Shown here piece after piece: positions 38,180-46,430 of a stretch of DNA of 64,000 bases. Below the pieces are notes generated by a model. The model was given only the letters and a program-made list of their open reading frames with translations. It had not been told where the DNA came from and made no database searches. The position numbers and the translations under genes are program-made. This stretch comes from Halobellus captivus (GTDB taxonomy: Archaea; Halobacteriota; Halobacteria; Halobacteriales; Haloferacaceae), in the NCBI RefSeq assembly GCF_007655485.1, contig NZ_VJXQ01000003.1, forward strand, positions 179,742 to 243,741, written 5' to 3'. Within the stretch, counting starts at the first letter, position 1. The number at the start of each line of letters is the position of its first letter.

Positions 38180-38323
38180 GTGAATTTGTGTCCCGGCTGC
38201 GAACGGCAACTGATGGGAGAGCGAGCCTGTTACCGCGAGTTCTGTCCCGACTGCGACGCGTCGGTGACGATTCTCGATACGCAGTGTCCGGACTGTGGAA
38301 CGTCGTTACGTGAAGATCGGTAG
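38180..38323 (+). CDS. 47-aa double zinc-ribbon-like small protein
   Basis: A GTG-started frame coding a 47-residue Cys-rich protein: C4-P-G-C7, C17, C22-P-D-C25 and C36-P-D-C39. The pairs CPGC, CPDC and CPDC are what rubredoxin-knuckle zinc ribbons look like. A purine-rich AAGGAGG lies at 38154-38160, a little far (about 20 bases) from the GTG. The frame is closed upstream by TAG at 38138. No function is assigned; such mini-ribbons can bind nucleic acid or protein. Neighbour on the other strand is a second small zinc protein. Confidence 0.7.
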   Translation: MNLCPGCERQLMGERACYREFCPDCDASVTILDTQCPDCGTSLREDR

Positions 38324-38382
38324 TGAGATCAGACGGGACGAGTCGCGGTTTCGCAGCGATCGAACGGGTCCGTCGTCGCGAG

Positions 38383-38547
38383 CTATTCGGTTCGGTCGAT
38401 ATCGATCTGCTCGCGGATCGCCGCCAACTCCTCGGAGTCGGCGAGTGCCTCGACCTGCGTCCGGAAGTGCCGCTCGCAGAGGCCGACCTTGATACCGTCT
38501 TTCTCCGCAGCGTACGCCGCGTCCCGGTCACAGTAGTGGCACTTCAT
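38383..38547 (-). CDS. 54-aa zinc-binding haloarchaeal protein
   Basis: A small protein (MKCHYCDRDAAYAAEKDGIK...) with a C3-x-x-C6 and C24-x-x-H27 zinc site and a helical acidic C-terminus. It resembles a conserved haloarchaeal family (I believe DUF6757, not certain). Function unknown. MKCHYCD is chosen as start over an ATG seven codons upstream because the CxxC then sits at the normal N-terminal position. Confidence 0.75.
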   Translation of the reverse strand: MKCHYCDRDAAYAAEKDGIKVGLCERHFRTQVEALADSEELAAIREQIDIDRTE

Positions 38548-38614
38548 ACACGTCCCATACGTTCTCACTGCGGTTTAAGTCTACGCTCGCGGCTATCTCC
38601 ACCGAGAATCGGGA

Positions 38615-39433
38615 TCAGACGGTCGGCAGACGGGAGGCGAACGGTTCGAACGCGGCTGGTGACGGTCCGTCGACGCCGAGCGTCCGACCGTGGGCGTCCG
38701 TCCCACCCGTTCGCAGTAGGTCCGCTTCCTCGGCGACCGCGTCGACCAGCGCGCGGTCTTCGACCTCGGCGCTGGCCCCGGAGTACGGATAGAACCGTTC
38801 GACTGCGTCGAGTTCACGAGCGCGTTGGAGTGCTGCTTCGGGATCCGACGAGCGGAACGGGTGCGCGAGCGCAACGACGGCGCAGGACTCCCCGAGGACG
38901 TCCGCGCCCTCGGAGAACGATGGGACGTAGCGCTCGACGTAACACGGGCATCCGTTGCCGATCAACTGATCGAACGCCGCATCGAAGTCATAGGGGGCGT
39001 CGCTCTCGGCGATGGCGCGGGCGATGTTCGGCCGTCCGATTCCGTCCGTCAATTTGATATCGAGATCGACGCCGAGGCGGTCCTCGACGCGGTCGACGAT
39101 CTCCGCCCCGCGCCGCTTGCGGTTCTCTTGGATGCGTCTCGTCACCGCTTCGATGCCGTCTGTCGCCTCCAGGCCGTAGCCCAGAAGGTCGAGGCGCTGA
39201 TCGCCAGCGTCGACGCGGAGCTCGATACCGCGGATGACCGTCACCCCATCGAGCCGCTGCACCGGCGCGTCGAGTTCGGGATGGATCCGGTCGTGGTCCG
39301 TCACGGCGACGACGTCGACGCCGCCGGTACGGGCTGCGTCCGCGAGTTCCGCGACCGTGAGAACGCCGTCGGACGCGGTGGTGTGGACGTGGAGATCGGC
39401 CGCGGGCGCGTCGCCGTCGCGTTCCCGAGTCAC
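38615..39433 (-). CDS. PHP-domain phosphoesterase
   Basis: A 272-aa protein of the PHP superfamily with all metal-binding motifs: DLHVHTTASDGVL near residue 12, VTDHDRIH near 45, a central RPNIAR segment, an AHPF motif and GTDAHG near the end. Relatives hydrolyse phosphate esters such as nucleotides or histidinol phosphate; the substrate is unknown. A GTG at 39433 gives the compact family length. A longer frame to 39505 would add 24 residues with no PHP similarity. Confidence 0.83.
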   Translation of the reverse strand: MTRERDGDAPAADLHVHTTASDGVLTVAELADAARTGGVDVVAVTDHDRIHPELDAPVQRLDGVTVIRGIELRVDAGDQRLDLLGYGLEATDGIEAVTRRIQENRKRRGAEIVDRVEDRLGVDLDIKLTDGIGRPNIARAIAESDAPYDFDAAFDQLIGNGCPCYVERYVPSFSEGADVLGESCAVVALAHPFRSSDPEAALQRARELDAVERFYPYSGASAEVEDRALVDAVAEEADLLRTGGTDAHGRTLGVDGPSPAAFEPFASRLPTV

Positions 39434-39505
39434 GGCTCTACATCCGCTGCGACGTCTCAAAGCCCTTGCGACCGTGCCAACAGTTCCCGTGACACAGTTC
39501 GACAA

Positions 39506-39568
39506 TTAATGATCATTAAGGAATTTAGCGTGTACATATTCCATCATAGAAAACCATTAAGAATTTGG
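39506..39568. promoter_or_regulatory. AT-rich palindrome and direct repeats before the DUF5789 gene
   Basis: A perfect 14-base palindrome TTAATGATCATTAA at 39506-39519 overlaps a direct repeat: CATTAAGGAATTTAG at 39514-39528 and CATTAAGAATTTGG at 39554-39567. The stretch is sharply AT-rich against the GC-rich background. It lies 20-85 bases before the DUF5789 start, and after the PHP gene start on the other strand. This looks like an operator for one or two dimers. Confidence 0.5.
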
Positions 39569-39588
39569 GGCACATACTCACGGATGCA

Positions 39589-39873
39589 ATGCGCTTGAAC
39601 CACACTGGCGAGCTCATCGACGCTCACGAGTTCCCGGCGACGACCGAGGAACTCATCGAGGCGTACGGCGATCAGACTATCGAACTCCCCAACGGGACGG
39701 CCCGCCTCGGAGACGTACTCGCCCGTGCCGGTTCAGAAACCTACGTCAACGCCGACGACGCGCACTCGGCGCTGCTGTGCGGCCTCGGTCACGAGGCCAT
39801 CGGTCGGCGGTACTACAGCGACCGCGACGCCTACGCGATGGGCGAGGACGGTCCCGAGCAGGTCTCGTTCTGA
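39589..39873 (+). CDS. DUF5789 family protein
   Basis: A 94-aa haloarchaeal protein with the DUF5789 layout: DAHEFPATTEELIEAYGDQT, a TIELPNGTARLGDVL segment and the C-terminal YYSDRDAYAMGEDGPEQVSF. Function is unknown. The start MRLNHTGEL is used; an ATG eight codons upstream is possible. An AT-rich palindromic region just upstream suggests tight control. Confidence 0.82.
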   Translation: MRLNHTGELIDAHEFPATTEELIEAYGDQTIELPNGTARLGDVLARAGSETYVNADDAHSALLCGLGHEAIGRRYYSDRDAYAMGEDGPEQVSF

Positions 39874-39916
39874 GAGACAGCGGCTCAGAACGGCGTTTTT
39901 CAAAGTCGGATAGTGA

Positions 39917-40909
39917 CTAGAACGGCAGCGTGAGCGGAACGCTTCCCTTCGTGTACCCCTCGACCCGCCCGTCCGGTCGGAGTCGGAAGACGACCGCCGG
40001 ACGGTGATGAACCTCCGGCTTCTCGGCGATGACGGACTGCCACTCGTCGTCGGGGAACGACGAGCAGTCGACGAAGAGGGTAACGCCGCCGCCGTGTTCC
40101 TCTAGCTGTCCGTCGGACTTCGTCGCCGCCGTGTCGCGGACGGCTGCGACCGGCGTTCCGGCGCGTCGCTCTCCCGTCGGCGTCGGGCGCGTCACCTCGA
40201 CGAGCACGGCCTCGCTGTCCTGTCCCTCTGCGCGGTAGTCGATGGCGTGTCCGGTCGAAACCTCGATCTCCGGCTCGATCTCGTAGCCCGCCTCCACGAG
40301 CACGTGGGCGACGTTGAACTCGCCCATCGCGGCGGTCATCCGCGTGAGATCCAGATACTCCGAGGTACCCAGTTTCCCGGCCATCACCTCGCGCCACGGG
40401 TCGAGCACCCGGGTCCGGAAGAACGTCTCGTAGAATTCGAGCGCCTCCTCGCGGGTCGCGTCAGGGAACCCCGCGGCGTGTTCGTCGAAGAACGCCAGCG
40501 TGGTCTCGCGACCGTCTTTCGAGAGGAAGACCGGCAGAAAGTACCACGAGAGGTGCGGGTACGGTTTCAACCACGGGCTCTCATCGTGGAGTTGGGCGGT
40601 CAGTTCGCGCGTCGCCCACCGCGAGACGTCGTCGGGAATGTCCTCGAAGCTGTACTTCTCAGTGCGCCAGAGCGCCTCCGGTGTCTCGGTGTTCCCGAGC
40701 CAGTAGGCCTCATCGTCGTTCCACAGAAAGAGCGCGACGTCGCCGTTATCCATCTCGAAGCGCTCGCCGCGGTAGCGAGCGGGCTGTTTGAACCACGGAC
40801 GGCGACGTGTCGCGCCGAGATTGCGGTCTAAATCGCGGTAGATCTGGCCGACCACCCGGTCTTCGGTCCAGCGACCGGGCGCGTGTCGAAAGCGAAGCGG
40901 ACGTGCCAC
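39917..40909 (-). CDS. DUF5784 family protein
   Basis: A 330-aa cytoplasmic protein of a haloarchaea-specific family. The N-terminal part has RFRHAPGRWTEDRVVGQIYR. The C-terminal third has a nuclease-like order of acidic and basic residues: GHAIDYRAEGQD, then VLVEVTRP, and later TLFVDCSSFPDDEW. The Asp and E-V segment recalls PD-(D/E)xK folds, but no proof is visible. GTG at 40909 is used because the longer frame enters the divergent gene's promoter region. Confidence 0.75.
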   Translation of the reverse strand: MARPLRFRHAPGRWTEDRVVGQIYRDLDRNLGATRRRPWFKQPARYRGERFEMDNGDVALFLWNDDEAYWLGNTETPEALWRTEKYSFEDIPDDVSRWATRELTAQLHDESPWLKPYPHLSWYFLPVFLSKDGRETTLAFFDEHAAGFPDATREEALEFYETFFRTRVLDPWREVMAGKLGTSEYLDLTRMTAAMGEFNVAHVLVEAGYEIEPEIEVSTGHAIDYRAEGQDSEAVLVEVTRPTPTGERRAGTPVAAVRDTAATKSDGQLEEHGGGVTLFVDCSSFPDDEWQSVIAEKPEVHHRPAVVFRLRPDGRVEGYTKGSVPLTLPF

Positions 40910-41031
40910 ACGCGCCAGTAGCGCGGCCGTCGGTTTATACTGTCGCCTGATCGATCGCCAATCCGACGCCCGTTTCGGGCCGGGACCGGCGATACATATA
41001 TGTGGGTACCACTCACACGGTAGGTTGTACC

Positions 41032-41205
41032 ATGTCGATGGGCGCATACGACGACGACGAACACGAGCGTCGTGAGCGGAAGAACGGGACGGTCGATACG
41101 GACTTTTCGGACGACAGAAACGTGTATCGAGGGTCTATCGAATACGACTCGGGCGACTCCACGGAGGCGCTCCTCGACCAGTTCAAGCGAATGCAGGGAG
41201 AGTAG
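41032..41205 (+). CDS. DUF5786 family small acidic protein
   Basis: A 57-aa, highly charged protein (MSMGAYDDDEHERRERKNG...) widespread in haloarchaea, with a conserved end STEALLDQFKRMQ. It is probably mostly disordered with one helix at the C-terminus. Function unknown. Divergent from the DUF5784 gene; an ATG ten codons upstream is less likely. Confidence 0.82.
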   Translation: MSMGAYDDDEHERRERKNGTVDTDFSDDRNVYRGSIEYDSGDSTEALLDQFKRMQGE

Positions 41206-41228
41206 CCTTTTTTGACCGGATATCGGCG

Positions 41229-41951
41229 TTAGCGAACCTTCAGCGTCGCAATCGCCGCCAGTGAGACGACGGCTACCGCGACGACGTGACCGGCCACGGC
41301 GGCGAGCAGCACCGGGTGATCAGTCAGGAACGGGACCATCGCGAGTTGCGTCAGCCCGAACCCGATGTTGAACGCGTCCAGACGACGGAGGCGGCGGACC
41401 GTCCCGGCGTCGAACGGGTATCGCCACGACCGCCAGAGCGCGGCGACCGCCACCCACCACGAAGTCCCGATGCGGTAACAGAGGTCCCAGAGGATCAACA
41501 GCGTCAGGAAGACTACCGGGACAGGCGGTTCGGGGCCGAACAGGGCCGTCAGAAGCGGGGCGTCGGCGGTCCGGGGATCGACGACGAACAGGTACGTGAC
41601 GAGGCCGACGAACGCGACGATCCCGAGAACGGTCTCGATACTCGATCCGAACAGGAGGCGTCGATACGGTTCGGGCAGATTGAGCCGACGCGTTCGACGA
41701 CCGAACTGGCGCATCACGCCGCTTCCGACGGCGGCGACGGCCACCGCGACGGTCCCGGGTAACGCGGCCGCCCAGAGGTCGTAGAACCACGCGAGAACGA
41801 GTATACCCGTCTCGAAGAGCAGTACCTGCACCGCGATCGCTTGGCTGTCAGAGAGTTCGAGTCCCGGGATCGCGCCGACGATGCTCTCGTAAACCCACGT
41901 CTCACCGTACAGGTCGACCCCTGACTCGTAGCGGGAGTGTGACCGACTCAT
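41229..41951 (-). CDS. Haloarchaeal multi-span membrane protein
   Basis: A 240-aa protein with about six hydrophobic helices and an N-terminal segment containing YGETWVYESIVGAIPG. The middle has conserved-looking polar residues in WDLCYRIGTSWWVAV, which may line a pocket. No known family function. Its start overlaps the upstream SDR-like gene by four bases, indicating coupled translation and perhaps lipid or quinone work at the membrane, though this is inference. Confidence 0.7.
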   Translation of the reverse strand: MSRSHSRYESGVDLYGETWVYESIVGAIPGLELSDSQAIAVQVLLFETGILVLAWFYDLWAAALPGTVAVAVAAVGSGVMRQFGRRTRRLNLPEPYRRLLFGSSIETVLGIVAFVGLVTYLFVVDPRTADAPLLTALFGPEPPVPVVFLTLLILWDLCYRIGTSWWVAVAALWRSWRYPFDAGTVRRLRRLDAFNIGFGLTQLAMVPFLTDHPVLLAAVAGHVVAVAVVSLAAIATLKVR

Positions 41952-42925
41952 CGGCGTTCGGGCGCTCCGTCCGTCGTTCCGGATTCCGAACGGGAGCCGG
42001 GATGTTCGGCGTCGTCGCTCGCGCGGGACTCTCCACCGCCGTTAGACCCCTCCATGAGGGCCCGCCGAACCGCCTCGTCGAACGGCGTGAGAGCGACGTC
42101 GATCAGCGATTCGATCCGGTGATCGTGCACGACGACCGGATTTTTCAACCCCTCGATCAGCGGCCGAGCGACAGACGCCGGAACGTCGGTGACGAGGCCG
42201 ATCCAGAGCGACGACAGCCTCGGAGAGAGGATCGGAATCGGAACGATCACCGGGTCGTGCCCCTGGAGGTGGCCGATCTGGGTCAGTATTTCCAGATACG
42301 TCAGCACGTCCGGCCCGCCGATCTCGTAGGTCTCGCCCGCCGTCTCGGGGACGTCGAGCACGCCGACGAGATACGCGATGGCGTCGTCGACGAAGATCGG
42401 TTGACAGGGGGTTTTCACCCACCGCGGCGTCACCATCACCGGCAGTCGCGACCCCAGCTGTTCGATCATCTCGAAACTCGCTGACCCGCGCCCGATCAGG
42501 ATCGCCGCTCGTAACGTCGTGAGCCGGTACGCTCCCTCTCCGAGGAGGCGCTCGACCTCCCGTCGCGAGCGGAGGTGCTCCGAAAGGCGGTCGCGCTCCT
42601 CGCCGAGACCGCCGAGATAGACTACGCGTTCGACTCCGCGGTCGGACGCGGCGCGTACGAAGTTCCGCGCCGCGCGCCGGTCCCGCTCCTCGAAATCTGG
42701 ACCGGAGCGCATCGAATGGACGAGATAATACGCGGCCTCCACGTCCAGCGCGGCGTCGAAGCTCCCGGGGTTGAGGAGGTCACCCTCGACGACGCGGACT
42801 GACGAATCGGGGTCGTACTCCCTCGCGTCCCGGACGAGCACCGTCACGTCGTGTCCGGCCGCGAGCAGCTCGGGGACGAGCCGTCGCCCTACGAATCCGG
42901 TCGCACCGGTCACGAGAACTCTCAT
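41948..42925 (-). CDS. Atypical SDR, NAD(P)H-binding (NDUFA9-like)
   Basis: A 325-aa Rossmann protein of the extended/atypical SDR group. The nucleotide loop VTGATGFVGRRLVPELLA sits at residues 4-21, followed by YYLVHSM and VERVVYLGGLG. The middle shows VKTPCQPIFVDDAIAYLVG, typical of NmrA/NDUFA9-like members. Such proteins act as reductases or as redox-sensing subunits. Coupled to the following membrane-protein gene and preceded by the YkgJ gene on the same strand. Confidence 0.85.
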   Translation of the reverse strand: MRVLVTGATGFVGRRLVPELLAAGHDVTVLVRDAREYDPDSSVRVVEGDLLNPGSFDAALDVEAAYYLVHSMRSGPDFEERDRRAARNFVRAASDRGVERVVYLGGLGEERDRLSEHLRSRREVERLLGEGAYRLTTLRAAILIGRGSASFEMIEQLGSRLPVMVTPRWVKTPCQPIFVDDAIAYLVGVLDVPETAGETYEIGGPDVLTYLEILTQIGHLQGHDPVIVPIPILSPRLSSLWIGLVTDVPASVARPLIEGLKNPVVVHDHRIESLIDVALTPFDEAVRRALMEGSNGGGESRASDDAEHPGSRSESGTTDGAPERR

Positions 42926-42995
42926 AGTTGAGTATGGTTCCGTATCCTGTTAAAGCGTGCTTCTCTGTCCTGTTAACGCCCGCTTCCGTGTCGTC

Positions 42996-43910
42996 TCACC
43001 CGTTCTCGCCGAGCGAACCGTCCGGATGCCGCTCGCCCGCGACCGCGTCCCACCCCGGCGTCTCCGGCGCGCCGCGGGCGACTTCCACGGCGTCCGCGTT
43101 CGGCGGGTCCGTCGCGAGCGAGCCCTCGGTCCCGGCCGCGTCGACCCACTCGTCGATCGCGCGGCCAACCCACGAGTCCGCGTCGAGCACCTCTGCCGTC
43201 GCTGCGGCCGTGCGATCCTCGTTCACTGACAGCGAGCCGGGGCTCGATCCGACGGCGACGCCGACGAACGCCGCTCGGTCCGTCGCTGTCAGCGCGTCCC
43301 GACGCATCCGATCGACGGTACCCGCGAGTTCGTCGGGGTCGGGGTAGGCGAACACCTTCGCGCCGATCGCCTGCGGACCGAGGAGCAGTCCGGCGCTTCC
43401 CTCGGGCGCGTCGTCGAGGAGCCGATTGCCCCCGTGTTCGGCTTCGACCCGCTCGCACTCGGTCTCGACGCCGAGATCGAGGTTGTGGCTCGGATACGCG
43501 GCGCACTCGTCGGGGTAGCTATCGGTGCCGTGAATCCGACACTGGAGCGTCTCGGGATCGAGGAAGACGCAACTCCGCAGCCAGTGTCTCTCGGTCTCGA
43601 ACGGGCCGACCGGTTTCGGCGGCTTTCGAAAGCCGACGAAGAACGCGGGTCGACCGTCGACGGCGGCGATCCGAACCCCGTCGACGACGACGCCGGGCGT
43701 CTCGCGGTCGACGCGCCAGAGCCGGGGCGTCAACGCGTCGCCGAACCCGCGTTCGACGAACCGCGCCACCTCATCCCGCGTCAACGGCACGAGGTTGTAC
43801 GCGTCGTCGAGCGGTTCGCCGGGACCCCGACGCTCGTGTTCGGAGGGCGCCTCCGCGAGCGGCCGCCAGTCGATGCAGCAGCCCGCACAGCCCTCGCAGT
43901 TCAGTTTCAT
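42996..43910 (-). CDS. YkgJ-family cysteine-cluster protein
   Basis: A 304-aa protein whose N-terminus MKLNCEGCAGCCIDWRPL is the YkgJ zinc/iron-chelating motif, with further cysteines in RSCVFLDPETLQCRIH and YPDECAAYP. These residues are thought to bind Zn or an Fe-S cluster. The C-terminal third is less conserved. Function unproven. It is the first gene of the ykgJ-SDR-membrane group on the minus strand. Confidence 0.85.
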   Translation of the reverse strand: MKLNCEGCAGCCIDWRPLAEAPSEHERRGPGEPLDDAYNLVPLTRDEVARFVERGFGDALTPRLWRVDRETPGVVVDGVRIAAVDGRPAFFVGFRKPPKPVGPFETERHWLRSCVFLDPETLQCRIHGTDSYPDECAAYPSHNLDLGVETECERVEAEHGGNRLLDDAPEGSAGLLLGPQAIGAKVFAYPDPDELAGTVDRMRRDALTATDRAAFVGVAVGSSPGSLSVNEDRTAAATAEVLDADSWVGRAIDEWVDAAGTEGSLATDPPNADAVEVARGAPETPGWDAVAGERHPDGSLGENG

Positions 43911-44007
43911 TTACATATGATACTCGTTCACACTGTATGAATGGCACGGACGGAAGGGGGGGCGTCTGTGCCGCAGGAGGTATCAGCGTCCCCTCCCTTG
44001 TCCCGAT

Positions 44008-44211
44008 ATGACAAGTGAACCTTGCGAGGGCTGCGGACGTTCCGTGCGAATCGCCGGTGGGATCGGAGATTTCTGGTCGTTCCAGACCGAATCGACGGGC
44101 GGAATGACGCTCGAACTCGATGACGGCGGCGAGTTCTTCCTGTGTCACGACTGCATCGCACAGTTGCCTGAGGACCGCGTCGTAACGAGCGAGGACGTCC
44201 AGTCGCTGTGA
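44008..44211 (+). CDS. Small zinc-finger-like haloarchaeal protein
   Basis: A 67-aa protein with paired cysteines: EPCEGCGRSV near the start and FFLCHDCIAQL in the last third, forming a likely four-Cys zinc site. The region between reads like a short beta sheet. Function unknown. It is divergent from the YkgJ gene and precedes a sensor kinase gene by about 170 bases. Confidence 0.72.
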   Translation: MTSEPCEGCGRSVRIAGGIGDFWSFQTESTGGMTLELDDGGEFFLCHDCIAQLPEDRVVTSEDVQSL

Positions 44212-44383
44212 GGGCCGTCGCCGTGGACGACGAGTGGCGCGTCGGTGGATGAGTGTCGGGTGAGTGATGTCTGTGGGAGCGATTGACGCGTCGTCGTGTA
44301 TTCCGTCGTCGTTCGTGGAGTTTCCCCCGTACAAGCGGCGGATGGCAAGACTAACGACACTGCGAGACCGAACCGCAGAGCAG

Positions 44384-46285
44384 ATGGAACCGGCGTCCGA
44401 TCGGATCCGGGTGCGATACGTCGATAGCGACGAGACCGCTGCGGAACGAACCGCGACGGTGCTCGAACGGTCGGACGACGCGTTCGAGGTGGTGGCGAGC
44501 GGACCACCGGACCCGGTTTCGACTTTCGACGGGACGGCGTGCGACTGCGTCGTCTCCGCGTACGATCTCGGATCGACGACCGGGGTCGAGTTGCTCCGTG
44601 CGATCCGCGCGGACGATCCGGAGCTGCCGTTCATCCTCTATCCGACCGCGGGTTCCGAACGGATCGCCAGCGACGCGATCACCGCGGGCGTGACGGGGTA
44701 CGTCGTTCGGGAGACGGCGGCGACCGATGATCACGAAACGCTCCGGGAGCGAGTGCGAGCGGCGGTCGCCGACCGAAACGCCGAAAATACAGAACCGGGC
44801 TCCGAGCGCGGCGAGACGCGACGACTCCGGACGTTCAGAACGGCGGTTGAGGCCTCCGGGCACTCGATATACTACACCGAACCGGACGGAACCATCACTT
44901 ACGTGAATCCCGCGTTCGAGGCGGCGACGGGCTACACGGCCGAGGAAGCCATCGGCCGCACGCCGCGGATCCTGAAATCCGGCGTGCACGACGAAGCGTT
45001 CTACGCCGACCTCTGGGAGACGATCCTCTCGGGGGATGTCTGGCGGAGCGAACTGACGAACAGCACGAACCGCGGCGAACGGTACGTCGTCGATCAGACC
45101 ATCGCACCGGTCGAGGGTGCGGACGGATCGATCGAAGGTTTCGTCGCGGTCAACGCTGAAGTGACCGACCAGCGGCGACGCGAGCGACAGCTTCACGGGC
45201 TCTACGAATCGATGATCGAGTGGCTCGACGCCGACACCGAAACGGAGCTGTGTTCGCTCGTCGATCGGAACCTCTCGAACCTCCCGGGCATCGACGCCCA
45301 CGCGATCTACCGATACGAGGAACCGGGGGACCAGTTCGTCGTGGTGACGCAGACCAGTCTCGCGACACCGGTCGTGGCGGCGCTCCGTGCCGCGGGGTCG
45401 GATCGCCCGCTGATTCGAGAAGCGTTCGAGAGGGGGCAGTCCGAGCGCTTCGACGCCAGTGCGAGCGACACCGAGATCGAGAGCGGGCTCGTGGTTCCGA
45501 TCGGATCTCGCGGCGTGCTGGTCGTCGGTGGGGCCCGTCGTGACGCGTTCGACGCGTCCGACGAAGCGATTCTCAACGTCCTCACCACCGCGTTGTCGGA
45601 AGTGGCCGATCGGATCGAGAAGGGTCGAGAGTTGCGGGAGCGCAACGACCGGCTTGAGGACTTCGCCAGCGTCGTCTCCCACGACCTGCGGAATCCGCTC
45701 TCGGTGGCGGGGGGATATCTCGAACTGGCGCAGGAGACCGGATCGACGACGCACCTCGAGGAGGTCGAGCACGCCCACGAACGGATGGAGCGGATTATCG
45801 ACGACCTGCTCTGGCTCGCCCACAAGGGGCGGCGAATCGGTGAACTTCGACGCATCTCTCTCGCGAATGTCGTCGCCCGGGCGTGGGAACATGCTGAGAC
45901 GCCAGCCGCGACGCTTGAGGCACACTGCACGGCGGAGATCGCGGCCGATCCCGACCGACTCCAGCAGTTGTTCGAGAACCTGTTCCGCAACGCCAGCGAA
46001 CACGCCGGACCCGACGCCACGGTACGAGTCGGACACATCGGCGACGGCCCGGACTTCTACGTGGAAGACGACGGTCCGGGAATCCCGACGGAAGAGCGCG
46101 GGCGCGTGTTCGACTCGGGATACACGACGGCGGTTGACGGAACGGGATACGGGTTATCGATCGTCGAGACGGTCGTCGACGCTCACGAGTGGGACCTACG
46201 GGTGACAGAGAGCGACGCGGGCGGGGCCAGATTCGAGTTCCGAGACGTCGATAGTGACGCGTTGCGCGCGGGACGCGAGACGTAA
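44384..46285 (+). CDS. Hybrid sensor histidine kinase: degenerate receiver, PAS, GAF, kinase
   Basis: A 633-aa soluble histidine kinase without membrane spans. Order: receiver-like domain (about residues 6-125), PAS (about 150-265, with ITYVNPAFEAATGYTAEEAIG), GAF (about 275-415), HisKA with the phospho-acceptor H433 in SHDLRNPLS, then ATPase with N box ENLFRNASEHAG, G1 VEDDGPGIP and G2 GTGYGLSIVE. The receiver's phospho-Asp position is A59 (CVVSAYDLG), so this domain is unlikely to be phosphorylated there. No partner regulator is next to it. The start MEPASDRIRV is favoured; earlier ATGs exist at 44264 and 44342. Confidence 0.87.
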   Translation: MEPASDRIRVRYVDSDETAAERTATVLERSDDAFEVVASGPPDPVSTFDGTACDCVVSAYDLGSTTGVELLRAIRADDPELPFILYPTAGSERIASDAITAGVTGYVVRETAATDDHETLRERVRAAVADRNAENTEPGSERGETRRLRTFRTAVEASGHSIYYTEPDGTITYVNPAFEAATGYTAEEAIGRTPRILKSGVHDEAFYADLWETILSGDVWRSELTNSTNRGERYVVDQTIAPVEGADGSIEGFVAVNAEVTDQRRRERQLHGLYESMIEWLDADTETELCSLVDRNLSNLPGIDAHAIYRYEEPGDQFVVVTQTSLATPVVAALRAAGSDRPLIREAFERGQSERFDASASDTEIESGLVVPIGSRGVLVVGGARRDAFDASDEAILNVLTTALSEVADRIEKGRELRERNDRLEDFASVVSHDLRNPLSVAGGYLELAQETGSTTHLEEVEHAHERMERIIDDLLWLAHKGRRIGELRRISLANVVARAWEHAETPAATLEAHCTAEIAADPDRLQQLFENLFRNASEHAGPDATVRVGHIGDGPDFYVEDDGPGIPTEERGRVFDSGYTTAVDGTGYGLSIVETVVDAHEWDLRVTESDAGGARFEFRDVDSDALRAGRET

Positions 46286-46430
46286 GGGAACCACCGGTCG
46301 GTGTAACCGCGCAGTCCGCGAGAATACGGATATCGAGACGGCGCGGTTTCCCAGTTCTCGGACCGCGAGAAAACCCACCCGGAAAAGGGAGGTCGGTAGC
46401 GTTTTCTTCCGTCTGTGGTAACCGACGTGT

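Noticed and set aside
46286-46430. SAH riboswitch before ahcY
   Set aside because: No matching fold is seen, and this riboswitch class is not known in archaea.
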